In this document: in pieces, positions 1 to 9,761 of the stretch
Layout of the letters: each line of letters begins with the position of its first letter
Position numbering within the stretch: the stretch's first letter is position 1
Source: Gammaproteobacteria bacterium
GTDB taxonomy: Bacteria; Pseudomonadota; Gammaproteobacteria; Enterobacterales; Psychrobiaceae
Assembly: GCA_013214965.1 (NCBI GenBank)
Contig: JABSRU010000009.1
Coordinates: 62,001 to 126,000 of the forward strand
Reading direction: 5' to 3'
Length of the DNA stretch: 64,000 nucleotides
Position numbers and translations under genes: made by a program
The notes under the pieces: generated by a model
Told to the model about the DNA's origin: nothing
Database searches by the model: none
What the model saw: only the letters and a program-made list of their open reading frames with translations

Positions 1-2
1 TA

Positions 3-1028
3 GGTAAGGTTATTCAAAATGGCATTATTAGTAATTTGTTAAGCCATGAATTAGCCCCTGAATTAATTATCATTGACACCGAAAAGGGGGCTCAATCAGC
101 CTTTGAACAAGCTCAAGCTGCAGGTGCCCAATTTATTATTGGACCATTGCTGAAAAAAAATGTCGCCATTGTTAGTCAGATTCAATCAGAGACCCCAATT
201 TTATTTCTAAACCAAGCACCCGATTTAACCCTTGATAGCATGCCCCAGAATGGCCACTATTACTTTTCTTTAGACAAGGAAAGCGAAGCGATTCAAGGCA
301 GTGAATATATTTTTAATTCAGGGAAGAAAAGCCCAGCAATTATTGCCCCTAATAATGCCAACGGTCATAAAATTGCCAAACTTTTCAATCAACGATGGCA
401 GCAATTAAATCAAAACAACGAGCAGAAAACAACCGTTGAAACATTCTTTTTTAATAACGATAAAGAGCTAAAGTTAACAGTTGAACGATTATTTGAAACT
501 AACAAGTCACAAGTCAGAATCAATCAATTACGGTTAATGGTCGGCAGTAAAATGAAAAGTAAAACTCGCTCACGCCGTGACATTGATGCTATTTATTTAG
601 TCGCAAACCCTAGACAAACTAGTATGCTTAAGCCATCTATCGATGTCACGGTCAGTGAGTTTGCTGACCAAGTCGCGACCTATGTCGGTTCAACTGGTAA
701 CGAACATCTAAAAAGAAAACGCTCGACCAATGACCTTAATTTATTGCACGTTAGTGAGTTACCTTGGTTATTACAATTACGGGATAACAAATTGAATCCG
801 CAATCAATAAAGAAATTGTGGCCTAAATTAAAGCAAAATCAACTGCGATTATTCGCCATGGGCTATGATGCTTATCAACTGGTTAATTACTTAGCACAAA
901 TGGAGTATTTTCCGCAGTTTAAATTGGAAGGTTTTAGTGGCTTACTGAGTTTGGCACCCAACCATAAAATCATTCGCCAATTAAGCTGGGCACAATATCA
1001 ACGAGGGCGTTTAGTTCCTCAAGGGTAA
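3..1028 (+). CDS. lpoA: Penicillin-binding protein activator LpoA, C-terminal part
   Basis: Partial gene: the frame is open to the left edge (first full codon at 3), so the start and the N-terminal TPR-like domain lie outside. The visible 341 residues match the LpoA C-terminal domain, which has a periplasmic-binding-protein fold (for example IIGPLLKKN and LFAMGYDAY). In known members LpoA is an outer-membrane lipoprotein that reaches through the periplasm to stimulate PBP1a. The TTG at 36 is internal, not the real start. yraN follows 8 nt after the stop, the conserved lpoA-yraN-diaA-dolP order, so one transcript is likely. Identification rests on both sequence and synteny. Confidence 0.9.
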   Translation, partial: GKVIQNGIISNLLSHELAPELIIIDTEKGAQSAFEQAQAAGAQFIIGPLLKKNVAIVSQIQSETPILFLNQAPDLTLDSMPQNGHYYFSLDKESEAIQGSEYIFNSGKKSPAIIAPNNANGHKIAKLFNQRWQQLNQNNEQKTTVETFFFNNDKELKLTVERLFETNKSQVRINQLRLMVGSKMKSKTRSRRDIDAIYLVANPRQTSMLKPSIDVTVSEFADQVATYVGSTGNEHLKRKRSTNDLNLLHVSELPWLLQLRDNKLNPQSIKKLWPKLKQNQLRLFAMGYDAYQLVNYLAQMEYFPQFKLEGFSGLLSLAPNHKIIRQLSWAQYQRGRLVPQG

Positions 1029-1036
1029 TATCAATC

Positions 1037-1393
1037 ATGCGAGCACAGGGGCAAAAATTTGAACAAATGGCTAAAACTCACCTCCAAAAGCGTGGGTTAG
1101 TACCAGTTTGTGATAATTTTAATGCTAGAGTCGGTGAAATTGATCTCATAATGTCAGATAATGAGACTTTGGTTTTTGTCGAAGTAAAATACCGAGCCAG
1201 CACGAAGTTCGGTGGTGCCATCGCCAGTGTTAGTGCCACTAAACAGAAAAAAATTATAAAAACCGCGATGTATTATTGTTTGGTTAATGATTTGAATTTT
1301 GAACACGTTGCGAGCCGCTTTGATGTGGTCGCTATTACAGGTGCAATAGCCCCTTTTGAACTACAATGGGTCAAGAATGCTTTTCCCAATTAA
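1037..1393 (+). CDS. yraN: YraN family (UPF0102) nuclease-fold protein
   Basis: 118 residues, normal length for UPF0102. The restriction-endonuclease-like core is visible: GEIDLI near residue 34 and FVEVKYR near 48 supply the Glu/Asp/Glu-x-Lys pattern of the PD-(D/E)xK fold. Biochemical function is poorly defined in the family, so no substrate is claimed. The ATG lies 8 nt after the lpoA stop and diaA begins 22 nt downstream, consistent with co-transcription. Confidence 0.92.
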   Translation: MRAQGQKFEQMAKTHLQKRGLVPVCDNFNARVGEIDLIMSDNETLVFVEVKYRASTKFGGAIASVSATKQKKIIKTAMYYCLVNDLNFEHVASRFDVVAITGAIAPFELQWVKNAFPN

Positions 1394-1406
1394 AAATAAC
1401 CACTAA

Positions 1407-2596
<1,190 letters not shown>

Positions 2597-2620
2597 TCGG
2601 ATGTGATTACAGAGTTAGAT

Positions 2621-2658
2621 AAAAAAAGGCCGATGAAATAAATTCATCGGCCTTTTTT
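2621..2658. terminator. Bidirectional rho-independent terminator between dolP and sspB
   Basis: A 10-bp perfect stem (GGCCGATGAA at 2628-2637 with TTCATCGGCC at 2643-2652) and a 5-nt loop, flanked by seven A on the left and six T on the right, so it can act in both directions. It sits between the converging dolP and sspAB transcripts. Confidence 0.9.
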
Positions 2659-2673
2659 ATTCACTTTTAAAAA

Positions 2674-3111
2674 TCATTTAACGACTTTCAAAAATCCTCG
2701 ATCTTTTTTCGGTGTGGTTACCACTGGCTCTTCAACACTCTCAACACTGGTTAAGCCAGCGATTGAGGTATCTGACAAATTATCCAAATGATAGTGTTCT
2801 TCATCTTCAAACATCGTGCCCTCACCATTTTCACGGGCATAGATCGCGACAACAGCAGCCATTGGAATAACTAACTGAAAAGGCTTACCGCCAAAGCGAG
2901 CACTAAAGCTGACTTGCTCATTATTTAAGTCAAAATCACCCACTGAATAAGGTGCAATATTCAACACAATTTGACCGTCTTTAATATGTTCAACCGGCAC
3001 GATAACACCGGGAATCATCGCATTAACAACCAAATGAGGAGTACACTCATTATCGAGTAACCACTCATAGAAAGCTCGTAACAAATATGGACGATTTGGA
3101 CCCATTTCCAT
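2674..3111 (-). CDS. sspB: ClpXP protease specificity-enhancing factor SspB
   Basis: 145 residues. The N-terminal substrate-binding domain begins RPYLLRAFYEWLLDN, as in E. coli SspB; an acidic flexible linker follows (about 105-130), ending in the ClpX-docking tail LKVVK. SspB tethers ssrA-tagged proteins to ClpXP. The ATG at 3111 has an upstream AGGTG at suitable spacing. It lies 20 nt downstream of sspA, the standard sspA-sspB operon. Confidence 0.95.
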   Translation of the reverse strand: MEMGPNRPYLLRAFYEWLLDNECTPHLVVNAMIPGVIVPVEHIKDGQIVLNIAPYSVGDFDLNNEQVSFSARFGGKPFQLVIPMAAVVAIYARENGEGTMFEDEEHYHLDNLSDTSIAGLTSVESVEEPVVTTPKKDRGFLKVVK

Positions 3112-3131
3112 CAGTACAACACCTTTAAAAA

Positions 3132-3761
3132 CTAGTTTAAACGAATTTCACGTTCAGGATCGGTTAGTGATGCTTGAAATGACTCACGTTCAAATACACG
3201 CTGCATGTATAAACGTAACTCTTTACTACCATTACCGGTTAATTCAATTTTTAGCTCTGGTAAACGCCAAAATAATGGAGCTAAACAACAATCAACTAAG
3301 CTGAATTCTTCACTCATGAAATAAGGAGCTTCAGCAAAAATTGGCGCAATAGCGGTTAATTCTTCACTAAGTTGCTTTCGTGCAGCATCGCTCTTTGAAC
3401 CACCAAGCATAATGGTCTCAACGAGAGAGTACCAATCTTTTTTGATTCGGTGCATCATTAAACGGCTTTGAGCGCGAGCTACCGGGTAAACAGGCATTAA
3501 TGGCGGATGAGGAAAACGCTCATCTAAATATTCCATTACAATATCAGCTTTATATAACACTAAATCACGATCAACTAATGTTGGCACATTGTTATATGGA
3601 TTTATTTCAATCAGTGCTTCAGGCAAGTTATCAGGATCAACGGTCTTTATTTCAACATTAACGCCTTTTTCTGCAAGCACGATGCGAACCTGATGGCTCT
3701 CCATATCCATTGAACCAGAAAACAGCTGCATCACTGAACGTTTATTGGCAGTTACGGCCAT
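3132..3761 (-). CDS. sspA: Stringent starvation protein A (GST-fold RNAP-associated regulator)
   Basis: 209 residues with N-terminal thioredoxin-like and C-terminal helical GST domains. The surface motif PHPP (residues 84-87) that mediates SspA binding to RNA polymerase is intact, and GST catalytic residues are not expected. In E. coli SspA is induced in stationary phase and by starvation and affects H-NS levels and acid tolerance. First gene of sspAB, with an extended -10 promoter about 45 nt upstream. Confidence 0.95.
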   Translation of the reverse strand: MAVTANKRSVMQLFSGSMDMESHQVRIVLAEKGVNVEIKTVDPDNLPEALIEINPYNNVPTLVDRDLVLYKADIVMEYLDERFPHPPLMPVYPVARAQSRLMMHRIKKDWYSLVETIMLGGSKSDAARKQLSEELTAIAPIFAEAPYFMSEEFSLVDCCLAPLFWRLPELKIELTGNGSKELRLYMQRVFERESFQASLTDPEREIRLN

Positions 3762-3805
3762 CGGTATTCTCCAAAATTAATTAATACGCTAATCTACGAC
3801 CGCAT

Positions 3806-3814
3806 ATTATAACA
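3806..3814 (-). promoter_or_regulatory. Extended -10 promoter of sspAB
   Basis: On the minus strand TGTTATAAT (3814 to 3806) is a perfect TATAAT preceded by TGn. No good -35 was found at 16-18 bp, which is usual for extended -10 promoters. The predicted start is near 3799, giving a leader of about 38 nt. Confidence 0.55.
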
Positions 3815-3875
3815 GCTTATTGACCGTTAATGGGTAAACTGAATAAAAAGTGTCTAGGGTTAACGATAAAAAACA

Positions 3876-3903
3876 AAAATGGAGGCTTTCGCCTCCATTT
3901 TAT
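3876..3903 (-). terminator. Terminator downstream of petABC
   Basis: The stem GGAGGC / GCCTCC with flanking A/T pairs spans 3877-3902. Read on the minus strand it is followed by a U-rich tract, ending the petA-petB-petC transcript before the sspA promoter. Confidence 0.85.
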
Positions 3904-3925
3904 TTCACTAAATTAGTCGTTAGAC

Positions 3926-4648
3926 TTAGTGAACATCTCGCCAATATTCTTTCTTCAAGAAAATCGTTAAGATAAACAAGATGAATAAGAAGCCAATCAC
4001 CATCTTACCTGTGCTTTGACGCTCCAATTTACTTGGCTCACCAGCATAGTTTAAGAAGTTGGTAATGTCTCTGACAGCAATATCAAATTCATCATCGCTC
4101 ATTTCACCAGAACTATCGGTGACGGTACTACGAGTGACATGACCATGTTCATCAGTAGTTTCAACCAAGGTTGGTACACCTTGTAAGTCTTGAAGTACAT
4201 GCGGCATCCCAACATCTTTAAATAGAATGTTGTTCACCCCAAATGGACGTTCAGGATCGGCGTAGAAACTCTTGAGGTAAGTGTAAACCCAATCAGTCCC
4301 TTTATAACGTGCAACTAAGGTTAAATCTGGTGGCGCTTGACCAAACCATTTTCCGGCTTGAGCATCTTCCACTGAGTTATACATTAAGTTACCAACCTTA
4401 ACCCCAGTAAAGATTAAGTTCTCCATCATTAACTCTTTAGGGATCCCTAAATCTTTAGCAACGCGGTTATAACGTTGGTAACGCGTGTCATGACAACCAA
4501 AACAATAGTTCATGAACAACTTAGCACCGTTTTGCAATGATGCTTTATCCGTTGGATCGATTGGTGCGTGCATTAAATTAGCACCGCCGCCACTTGCAAA
4601 TGCTAACGCAGGAAGCAATGTTACTAGCGCAATTATTAGCTTTTTCAT
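3926..4648 (-). CDS. petC: Ubiquinol-cytochrome c reductase, cytochrome c1
   Basis: 240 residues. A Sec signal peptide ends near residue 19 (LAFASG). The haem c motif CFGCH is at 49-53 and a likely axial Met lies in GMPH near 148. A single C-terminal membrane anchor (about 216-232) is followed by KKEYWRDVH. It is the periplasmic haem subunit of the bc1 complex, passing electrons from the Rieske centre to soluble cytochrome c. The ATG overlaps the petB stop (TAATG), so translation is probably coupled. Confidence 0.96.
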   Translation of the reverse strand: MKKLIIALVTLLPALAFASGGGANLMHAPIDPTDKASLQNGAKLFMNYCFGCHDTRYQRYNRVAKDLGIPKELMMENLIFTGVKVGNLMYNSVEDAQAGKWFGQAPPDLTLVARYKGTDWVYTYLKSFYADPERPFGVNNILFKDVGMPHVLQDLQGVPTLVETTDEHGHVTRSTVTDSSGEMSDDEFDIAVRDITNFLNYAGEPSKLERQSTGKMVIGFLFILFILTIFLKKEYWRDVH

Positions 4649-5913
4649 TAGTGAGCAATCCTTTCGGGTAATGGTTTTGTTTTCTCGTTCTTAGAGTAGA
4701 ACCACAGAGCGATAAAGTAACCGAAGTAACCAATACTCGCAATGGTACCAATTAGGTTAGCCGTTGGCGAGGCTGCCATCGTCCCTAAAACACCTAACGC
4801 AAAGAAACAAATACAGAACTGAATAAGGTTAATCTTATGTAAAGTACTGCGATAACGCACAGACTTCACGGTGCCACGGTCAAACCAAGGCAATAAGAAT
4901 AACATCACGATTGCGCCAAACATTGCACCAGCACCAATTAACTTATCAGGAATAATTCGTAAAATGGTGTAGAACGGACCAAAATACCAAACTGGAGCGA
5001 TATGTTCAGGAGTTTTCAAGGCATTAGCAGGTTCAAAGTTAGGCTTCTCTAGGAAGTAACCGCCACCTTCAGGAGCAAAGAAAATCACATAACAGAAGAT
5101 AATTAAGAAGCCAACCACACCCATGATATCTTTGACTGAATAGTACGGATGGAACGGTACCGCATCAACGATGTCATATTTATCAGTGTATTGCTTATGG
5201 AACTTAAATTGAGCTTTTTCTTCTTCAGGAATACTACCTTTTTTCTTCTTAATTTCGATACCTTCAGGGTTGTTTGAACCAACCTCATGAAGCGCAACGA
5301 TATGCAAGAATACTAAGATAACTAACACCAATGGTAATGCAATAACGTGTAGCGCGAAGAAGCGATTTAGCGTTGCACCAGAGATAACATAGTCACCACG
5401 GATCCACAGTGTTAGGTCATCACCAATCACCGGAATTGCACCAAAGAGTGAAATAATTACCTGTGCGCCCCAGAATGACATATTACCCCAAGGTAATAGG
5501 TAACCCATGAAACCTTCAGCCATTAACACTAAGAAAATGAACATCCCAAATAACCACAGTAATTCACGTGGTTTTTGGTAAGAGCCATACATCATGCCAC
5601 GCAGCATATGAAGATATACCACGACAAAGAAGGCTGAGGCACCACTAGAATGCATATAACGCAATAACCAGCCATATTCAACATCACGCATGATGTATTC
5701 AACTGATGCAAAAGCTTCTTCGCCAGAAGGAGTGTAGTTCATGGTTAACCAGATACCCGTTAGGATTTGGTTGACTAAAACCAACATCGCCAGCGATCCA
5801 AAAAAGTACCAAAAGTTAAAGTTTACGGGAGCAGGATATTGAGCGACATGCTTATTCCATGCATCGGTCATTGGGATCCGTTTATCGATCCAATTGACTA
5901 AATTAGTCAGCAT
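4648..5913 (-). CDS. petB: Ubiquinol-cytochrome c reductase, cytochrome b
   Basis: 421 residues, a full-length cytochrome b with eight or so membrane helices. Paired haem ligands are visible: H in RYMHSSGAS and YLHMLRG in one helix, and FFALHVIALP and FLHIVALHEVG in another. The Qo-site motif appears as PVWYFGP near residue 310 (PEWY in canonical sequences, here with Val). It oxidises ubiquinol and carries both b haems. It overlaps petA and petC by one nucleotide each. Confidence 0.96.
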   Translation of the reverse strand: MLTNLVNWIDKRIPMTDAWNKHVAQYPAPVNFNFWYFFGSLAMLVLVNQILTGIWLTMNYTPSGEEAFASVEYIMRDVEYGWLLRYMHSSGASAFFVVVYLHMLRGMMYGSYQKPRELLWLFGMFIFLVLMAEGFMGYLLPWGNMSFWGAQVIISLFGAIPVIGDDLTLWIRGDYVISGATLNRFFALHVIALPLVLVILVFLHIVALHEVGSNNPEGIEIKKKKGSIPEEEKAQFKFHKQYTDKYDIVDAVPFHPYYSVKDIMGVVGFLIIFCYVIFFAPEGGGYFLEKPNFEPANALKTPEHIAPVWYFGPFYTILRIIPDKLIGAGAMFGAIVMLFLLPWFDRGTVKSVRYRSTLHKINLIQFCICFFALGVLGTMAASPTANLIGTIASIGYFGYFIALWFYSKNEKTKPLPERIAH

Positions 5914-6506
5914 TATGCATCTCCTTTATCAACACCAATTAACAGCATTGAATCGCCGTTAAACATGTGTGGTGGGATCACTAAATTCGTTGGCGCAGGA
6001 ACATTTTGGAAAACACGACCCGCCATATCAAATTTTGAGCCATGACAAGGACAGAAGAAACCATTCTTCACGCCTTCCACAACCTCATTGAAATCACCCG
6101 CACGATAAGTTGGAGCACAACCAAGGTGAGTACAAACACCTAATGCAACCAAAAATTCCGGGTTCAACGAACGATAACTATTTTTTGCATAATCAGGCTG
6201 TTGTGGAACTGAACAATCAGGATCTTTTAGTTGATCGTTATGACCATTTTCTAAATCGGCTAACACTTCTTTAGTTCGACGTACCACATATACCGGTTTA
6301 CCACGCCATTTAACCCTTACTAACTGTCCAGGCGCCATTTTGCTGACATCGTACTCTACGGGAGCACCGGCAGCTTTTGCCTTTTCACTTGGGTTCCATG
6401 ACTTAATAAACGGTACAGCGACACCGACAGCACCTACACCACCAACCACTGCCGTAGCAAGGGTTAAAAAGCGGCGACGGCCATTATTTTCTGGCGCACT
6501 ACTCAT
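5913..6506 (-). CDS. petA: Ubiquinol-cytochrome c reductase, Rieske iron-sulfur subunit
   Basis: Start chosen at the ATG at 6506 (197 residues), because AGGAG lies 8 nt upstream of it; an in-frame ATG at 6542 would add 12 residues and has no ribosome-binding site. The N-terminus is a twin-arginine signal anchor (GRRRFLT, residues 9-15, then a hydrophobic helix). The [2Fe-2S] ligand boxes CTHLGC (125-130) and CPCHG (152-156) are intact. First gene of petABC. Confidence 0.95.
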   Translation of the reverse strand: MSSAPENNGRRRFLTLATAVVGGVGAVGVAVPFIKSWNPSEKAKAAGAPVEYDVSKMAPGQLVRVKWRGKPVYVVRRTKEVLADLENGHNDQLKDPDCSVPQQPDYAKNSYRSLNPEFLVALGVCTHLGCAPTYRAGDFNEVVEGVKNGFFCPCHGSKFDMAGRVFQNVPAPTNLVIPPHMFNGDSMLLIGVDKGDA

Positions 6507-6658
6507 CCACATATCTCCTGTCAATATGTTCGTTAAGCGCACTAAGTTTCAAGTATTTTAATGACCATTAATCCTAACAAAATCAGATTAACAAACAATA
6601 AAACAAAGTGACTTAGTACACTTTTATTTACGGTTATTTTAATTTTCGACTATCGCTC

Positions 6659-6682
6659 TGTATCAAACTGAAGTGTGATACA
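6659..6682. promoter_or_regulatory. Operator-like dyad in the petABC leader
   Basis: TGTATCA (6659-6665) and TGATACA (6676-6682) form a perfect 7-bp inverted repeat with a 10-nt spacer. It lies just downstream of the predicted petA -10, roughly +6 to +29, where a repressor could block elongation; as RNA it could form a hairpin. The binding factor is unknown. Confidence 0.4.
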
Positions 6683-6694
6683 TAAAGTTACCAA

Positions 6695-6700
6695 ATTATA
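6695..6700 (-). promoter_or_regulatory. Candidate -10 element of petABC
   Basis: A perfect TATAAT on the minus strand. No clear -35 was found at 16-18 bp, so activation by an upstream-bound factor is possible (see the FNR-like box at 6765-6778). Confidence 0.4.
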
Positions 6701-6764
6701 AGCATTTTCAGACCAAAAATCATCGCTATTTAGTCGATATAATTGATTAATTTGCTAATCCTTG

Positions 6765-6778
6765 ACGATTTAGATCAA
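6765..6778. promoter_or_regulatory. Possible FNR/CRP-family box upstream of petABC
   Basis: ACGATTTAGATCAA matches TTGAT-N4-ATCAA except for the first two bases. Its centre lies about 83 nt upstream of the predicted petA start, a distance used by class I activators. An oxygen-responsive regulator on bc1 genes is biologically reasonable, but one imperfect half-site is weak evidence. Confidence 0.25.
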
Positions 6779-6841
6779 TTTGCCAAGCAGTTTGGGTAAA
6801 AAAAACAGAAATGTTCAATTATCAGCCAACAAAATGCAAGT

Positions 6842-6872
6842 AAAAAAAAACCCAGCATAAGCTGGGTTTTTT
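6842..6872. terminator. Terminator of rplM-rpsI
   Basis: CCCAGC (6851-6856), loop ATAA, GCTGGG (6861-6866), with nine A on the left and six T on the right. In minus-strand RNA the stem is followed by a long U-tract, ending the ribosomal-protein transcript 18 nt after the rpsI stop. Confidence 0.92.
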
Positions 6873-6889
6873 GAACATAAAATAAAATT

Positions 6890-7282
6890 TTAACGTTTTG
6901 AGAATTGTGGCTTCTTACGTGCTTTACGTAGACCAACTTTCTTACGTTCAACTTTACGTGCATCACGGGTAACAAAACCAGCTTTACGTAATTCAGAACG
7001 AAGAGTCTCGTCAAATTCCATTAGTGCACGAGTAATACCGTGACGGATTGCACCAGCTTGACCAGTAGTACCACCACCAGTAACTGTAACGTTGATATCA
7101 AACTTTTCAGTCATTTCAACTAGCTCTAATGGCTGACGAACAACCATACAAGAAGTTGGGCGACCAAAGAACGAGTCTAAAGGACGTTTGTTGATAGTAA
7201 TGTTACCGCTACCTGCTGTTAGGTAAACGCGAGCAACTGAGCTTTTGCGACGGCCTGTGCCGTAGTATTGATTATCTGCCAT
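6890..7282 (-). CDS. rpsI: 30S ribosomal protein S9
   Basis: 130 residues, the exact E. coli length. The N-terminal [14 protein letters not shown] and the basic C-terminal tail ending PQFSKR, which reaches the P-site tRNA, are both intact. It lies 16 nt downstream of rplM in the conserved L13-S9 operon and is followed at once by a strong terminator. Confidence 0.98.
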   Translation of the reverse strand: MADNQYYGTGRRKSSVARVYLTAGSGNITINKRPLDSFFGRPTSCMVVRQPLELVEMTEKFDINVTVTGGGTTGQAGAIRHGITRALMEFDETLRSELRKAGFVTRDARKVERKKVGLRKARKKPQFSKR

Positions 7283-7298
7283 TTGCTTATCTTCCGGA

Positions 7299-7727
7299 TT
7301 AGATGTCTAAAACTTGAGGCTGTTGAGCAGCATGTTGATGCTCAGGACCCGCGTATACTTTCAATTTACGGAACATTGCGCGTCCTAAAGGACCTTTTGG
7401 CAACATACCCTTAACTGCTTTCTCGATAATTTGCTCAGGAGCTTTAACAAGAAGCTTATCGAAAGTGATAGACTTAATACCACCGATAAAACCAGTATGG
7501 TGATAGTAAACTTTATCAGTTCGCTTAGCACCAGTAACGGTAATCTTTTCACAGTTAATAACAACGATATAATCGCCAGTATCAACATGTGGAGTGTATT
7601 CAGGCTTGTGCTTGCCACGTAAACGTGAAGCAATTTCTGTAGCCAAACGACCTAACGTTTTACCGTCGGCATCTACAACGTACCAGTCGCGTTTTACGCT
7701 TTCTGGCTTTGCGCTAAAAGTTTTCAT
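7299..7727 (-). CDS. rplM: 50S ribosomal protein L13
   Basis: 142 residues, the exact E. coli length, beginning [20 protein letters not shown]. It is an early-assembly large-subunit protein. First gene of rplM-rpsI, with a leader of about 165 nt. In E. coli L13 represses its own translation; the leader here can form a small hairpin (AACCTA/TAGGTT around 7791-7816), but whether it is an L13 target cannot be judged. Confidence 0.98.
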   Translation of the reverse strand: MKTFSAKPESVKRDWYVVDADGKTLGRLATEIASRLRGKHKPEYTPHVDTGDYIVVINCEKITVTGAKRTDKVYYHHTGFIGGIKSITFDKLLVKAPEQIIEKAVKGMLPKGPLGRAMFRKLKVYAGPEHQHAAQQPQVLDI

Positions 7728-7896
7728 TTATATAAAACCCAATATTTAATTCGTATTTATGTTTTTCTGCTCTTTAAATAAAAGAACCTAAAAACAATGT
7801 CTAGGTTGCTTGAATTTTACCCCTTCGAGTAACTTTCGAAAGCGAGTGTTGGAGCCTATGGGAAAATAGACAACAACTTACGTAGGCAGGGGCAGG

Positions 7897-7925
7897 ATTA
7901 TATAGGATGACGGGCAAAAAATCAC
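7897..7925 (-). promoter_or_regulatory. Promoter of rplM-rpsI
   Basis: Minus-strand TATAAT (7902-7897) with a weak -35 (GTGATT) 17 nt upstream. The bases after the -10 read CCTGCCCC, a GC-rich discriminator of the type seen at stringently controlled ribosomal promoters, suggesting ppGpp/DksA sensitivity. The following leader holds no ORF. Confidence 0.5.
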
Positions 7926-7968
7926 CCGTTAATTGATAATAAAACTAACTTTTTTATTGTGCTTAATA

Positions 7969-9084
7969 TTAGGGCTTATGCGGTTCGGCTAAATACTCGT
8001 GGGATTGCATTTCTTGGAGTCGGCTTAGGCAACGCCTGAATTCAAAGTTAAGCTGCCCCTGAGTGTACAGTTGCTCCATCGGTACTGCCGCCGAAATAAT
8101 CAATTTAACTCGACGCTCATAAAATTCATCGACCATTGCAATAAATCGACGCGCAATATCATCCGTGCCTTGCCCCATCTGTTCAACATTGCTGAGTAAG
8201 ATAGAGTGATAACAGCGAGCTATTTCCATATAATCGACTTGACTACGAGGTCCATCACATAATGCTCTAAAATCAACTAATAACACACCGTCGGCATCGA
8301 GGCGAACATCAATGGCACGTCCCTCAATCTCAATCGTTCCGACATCATGACCTGGTTCCGGGGCGAGTTGATTAAAATAGGTTAATAAATTTTGATCGGC
8401 ACTACTATCGAGCGGATGATGGTATATCTCAGCTTGCTCTAAGGCTCTCAGGCGATAATCAACGCCGGAATCAACATTGACAATAATCGTGTGCTGATTA
8501 ATTAACTCGATCGCAGGTACAAAGCGTGCCCGCTGTAAGCCATTACGATATAAATCATCAGGAATGATATTAGAGGTGGCGACTAAAATAACCCCACGAT
8601 CAAATAATGCCTCAAATAAGCCACCCAAAATCATTGCGTCAGTGATATCCGAAACAAAAAATTCATCAAAACAAATAATCTCTGCTTCTTGAGAAAATTT
8701 ATCAGCGATAACCAATAATGGATCGCTCACCCCTTGCAAACTTGATAACTCATGATGAACACGGTGCATAAATCGATGAAAATGAACCCGCATTTTCCGC
8801 TCGATCGGCAAACAATCAAAAAACGTATCGACGAGGTATGTTTTTCCACGTCCCACTCCCCCCCAAAAATATAAGCCTTGAATCTTTAAATCTTGCTCAC
8901 TCGCACTAGGTTTAAAGAAACGACTGATTTTTTGTACTAAGCTTGGTTGATGATTTGTTCTAACAACTAGTTGATCATAAAGACGCTGCAAATGTTGCAC
9001 TGCATTTTCTTGAGCACTATCATAACTAAAATCATCACGGGTCAGGTCTTGTTGATACTTCTGTAACGGGGTAAGCTCAGACAT
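7969..9084 (-). CDS. zapE: Cell division ATPase ZapE (AFG1 family)
   Basis: 371 residues (E. coli ZapE 375). Walker A GGVGRGKT at 75-82 and Walker B CFDEFFV near 138-144, followed by the sensor region VATSNI. ZapE is a divisome-associated ATPase that acts on FtsZ bundles; its eukaryotic relative is the mitochondrial Afg1/Lace1. It is monocistronic and divergent from zapG, the usual pairing in gammaproteobacteria. Confidence 0.94.
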   Translation of the reverse strand: MSELTPLQKYQQDLTRDDFSYDSAQENAVQHLQRLYDQLVVRTNHQPSLVQKISRFFKPSASEQDLKIQGLYFWGGVGRGKTYLVDTFFDCLPIERKMRVHFHRFMHRVHHELSSLQGVSDPLLVIADKFSQEAEIICFDEFFVSDITDAMILGGLFEALFDRGVILVATSNIIPDDLYRNGLQRARFVPAIELINQHTIIVNVDSGVDYRLRALEQAEIYHHPLDSSADQNLLTYFNQLAPEPGHDVGTIEIEGRAIDVRLDADGVLLVDFRALCDGPRSQVDYMEIARCYHSILLSNVEQMGQGTDDIARRFIAMVDEFYERRVKLIISAAVPMEQLYTQGQLNFEFRRCLSRLQEMQSHEYLAEPHKP

Positions 9085-9184
9085 GGCTATTAAAATTTTC
9101 CTTAACTAGGGCAGATAGTAATATCTACTACACTTAATAATTAGAATGTTAACACAGAGATTATTTTTTTAAATAGGGGACATC

Positions 9185-9709
9185 ATGGATTGGACTATCA
9201 TTAGTATTATTGTTTTTTTTGTCGGAACACTACTGGGTTATTTCGTTTGTTACTTCCAAATGAAAAATAAGGGTCCGAGTAAAATTCAAGCAGCAGAAAA
9301 TCAGCAATTGCAAGATGAACTAAAACAATATAAACAAGATGTTGAACAGCATTTTTCCAGTAGCGCCGATTTACTCAATAAAATGGCGACAGATTACAGC
9401 AAAATCTATCAACACATGGCCGCGTCTCAACAAACCCTGTTACCAGACAGTGAACCAACCATCGCCCCACTGTTCATTGAAAATCAAGAAACTGCTGAGC
9501 ATGAAATTAATATCAATGAGCAAAAAGAAAGCCCAGCGGTTGAAAGTACCACCGCCCCTTTAGAACCAGAGCAAGTCCCTGAACCTAAACCAGAGCCAGC
9601 CGCTGAAAAAGAACAGGAGCCAACCCCAGAACAACAACCCAGTGATTACGTAAAAGGGGCCAGTGGCATCATCAACCCACCGGATAAAAGCCAAGTTAAA
9701 GAAAATTAA
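9185..9709 (+). CDS. zapG: ZapG / YhcB (DUF1043) inner-membrane protein
   Basis: 174 residues. One N-terminal membrane helix (about 4-22), a coiled-coil DUF1043 core (about 30-85: LQDELKQYKQDVEQHFSSS and LNKMATDYSKIYQHM), then a long Pro/Glu-rich tail (about 105-155). E. coli YhcB is 132 residues, so the tail is an extension. Family members link cell division with peptidoglycan synthesis. AGGGGA lies 4 nt before the ATG. Confidence 0.88.
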   Translation: MDWTIISIIVFFVGTLLGYFVCYFQMKNKGPSKIQAAENQQLQDELKQYKQDVEQHFSSSADLLNKMATDYSKIYQHMAASQQTLLPDSEPTIAPLFIENQETAEHEININEQKESPAVESTTAPLEPEQVPEPKPEPAAEKEQEPTPEQQPSDYVKGASGIINPPDKSQVKEN

Positions 9710-9761
9710 CCAAGGTTAAGGGAACTTATAACTAAAGATAAAGTCTTTTTATATACTCGTG

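Larger units (their letters stand above)
6507..6889. other. Intergenic region between petA and rpsI
   Basis: 383 nt without a gene. From right to left it holds the rpsI terminator, a possible FNR-like half-conserved box, a minus-strand -10 for petABC (TATAAT at 6700-6695) and a 24-nt dyad inside the predicted petA leader. The leader from the predicted start (about 6688) to the petA ATG is about 180 nt. No small ORF is convincing here. Confidence 0.7.

Noticed and set aside
7766-7777. boxA-like TGCTCTTTAAAT in the rplM leader
   Set aside because: It is on the plus strand, antisense to the rplM transcript, so it cannot act as a boxA for that operon; probably chance.
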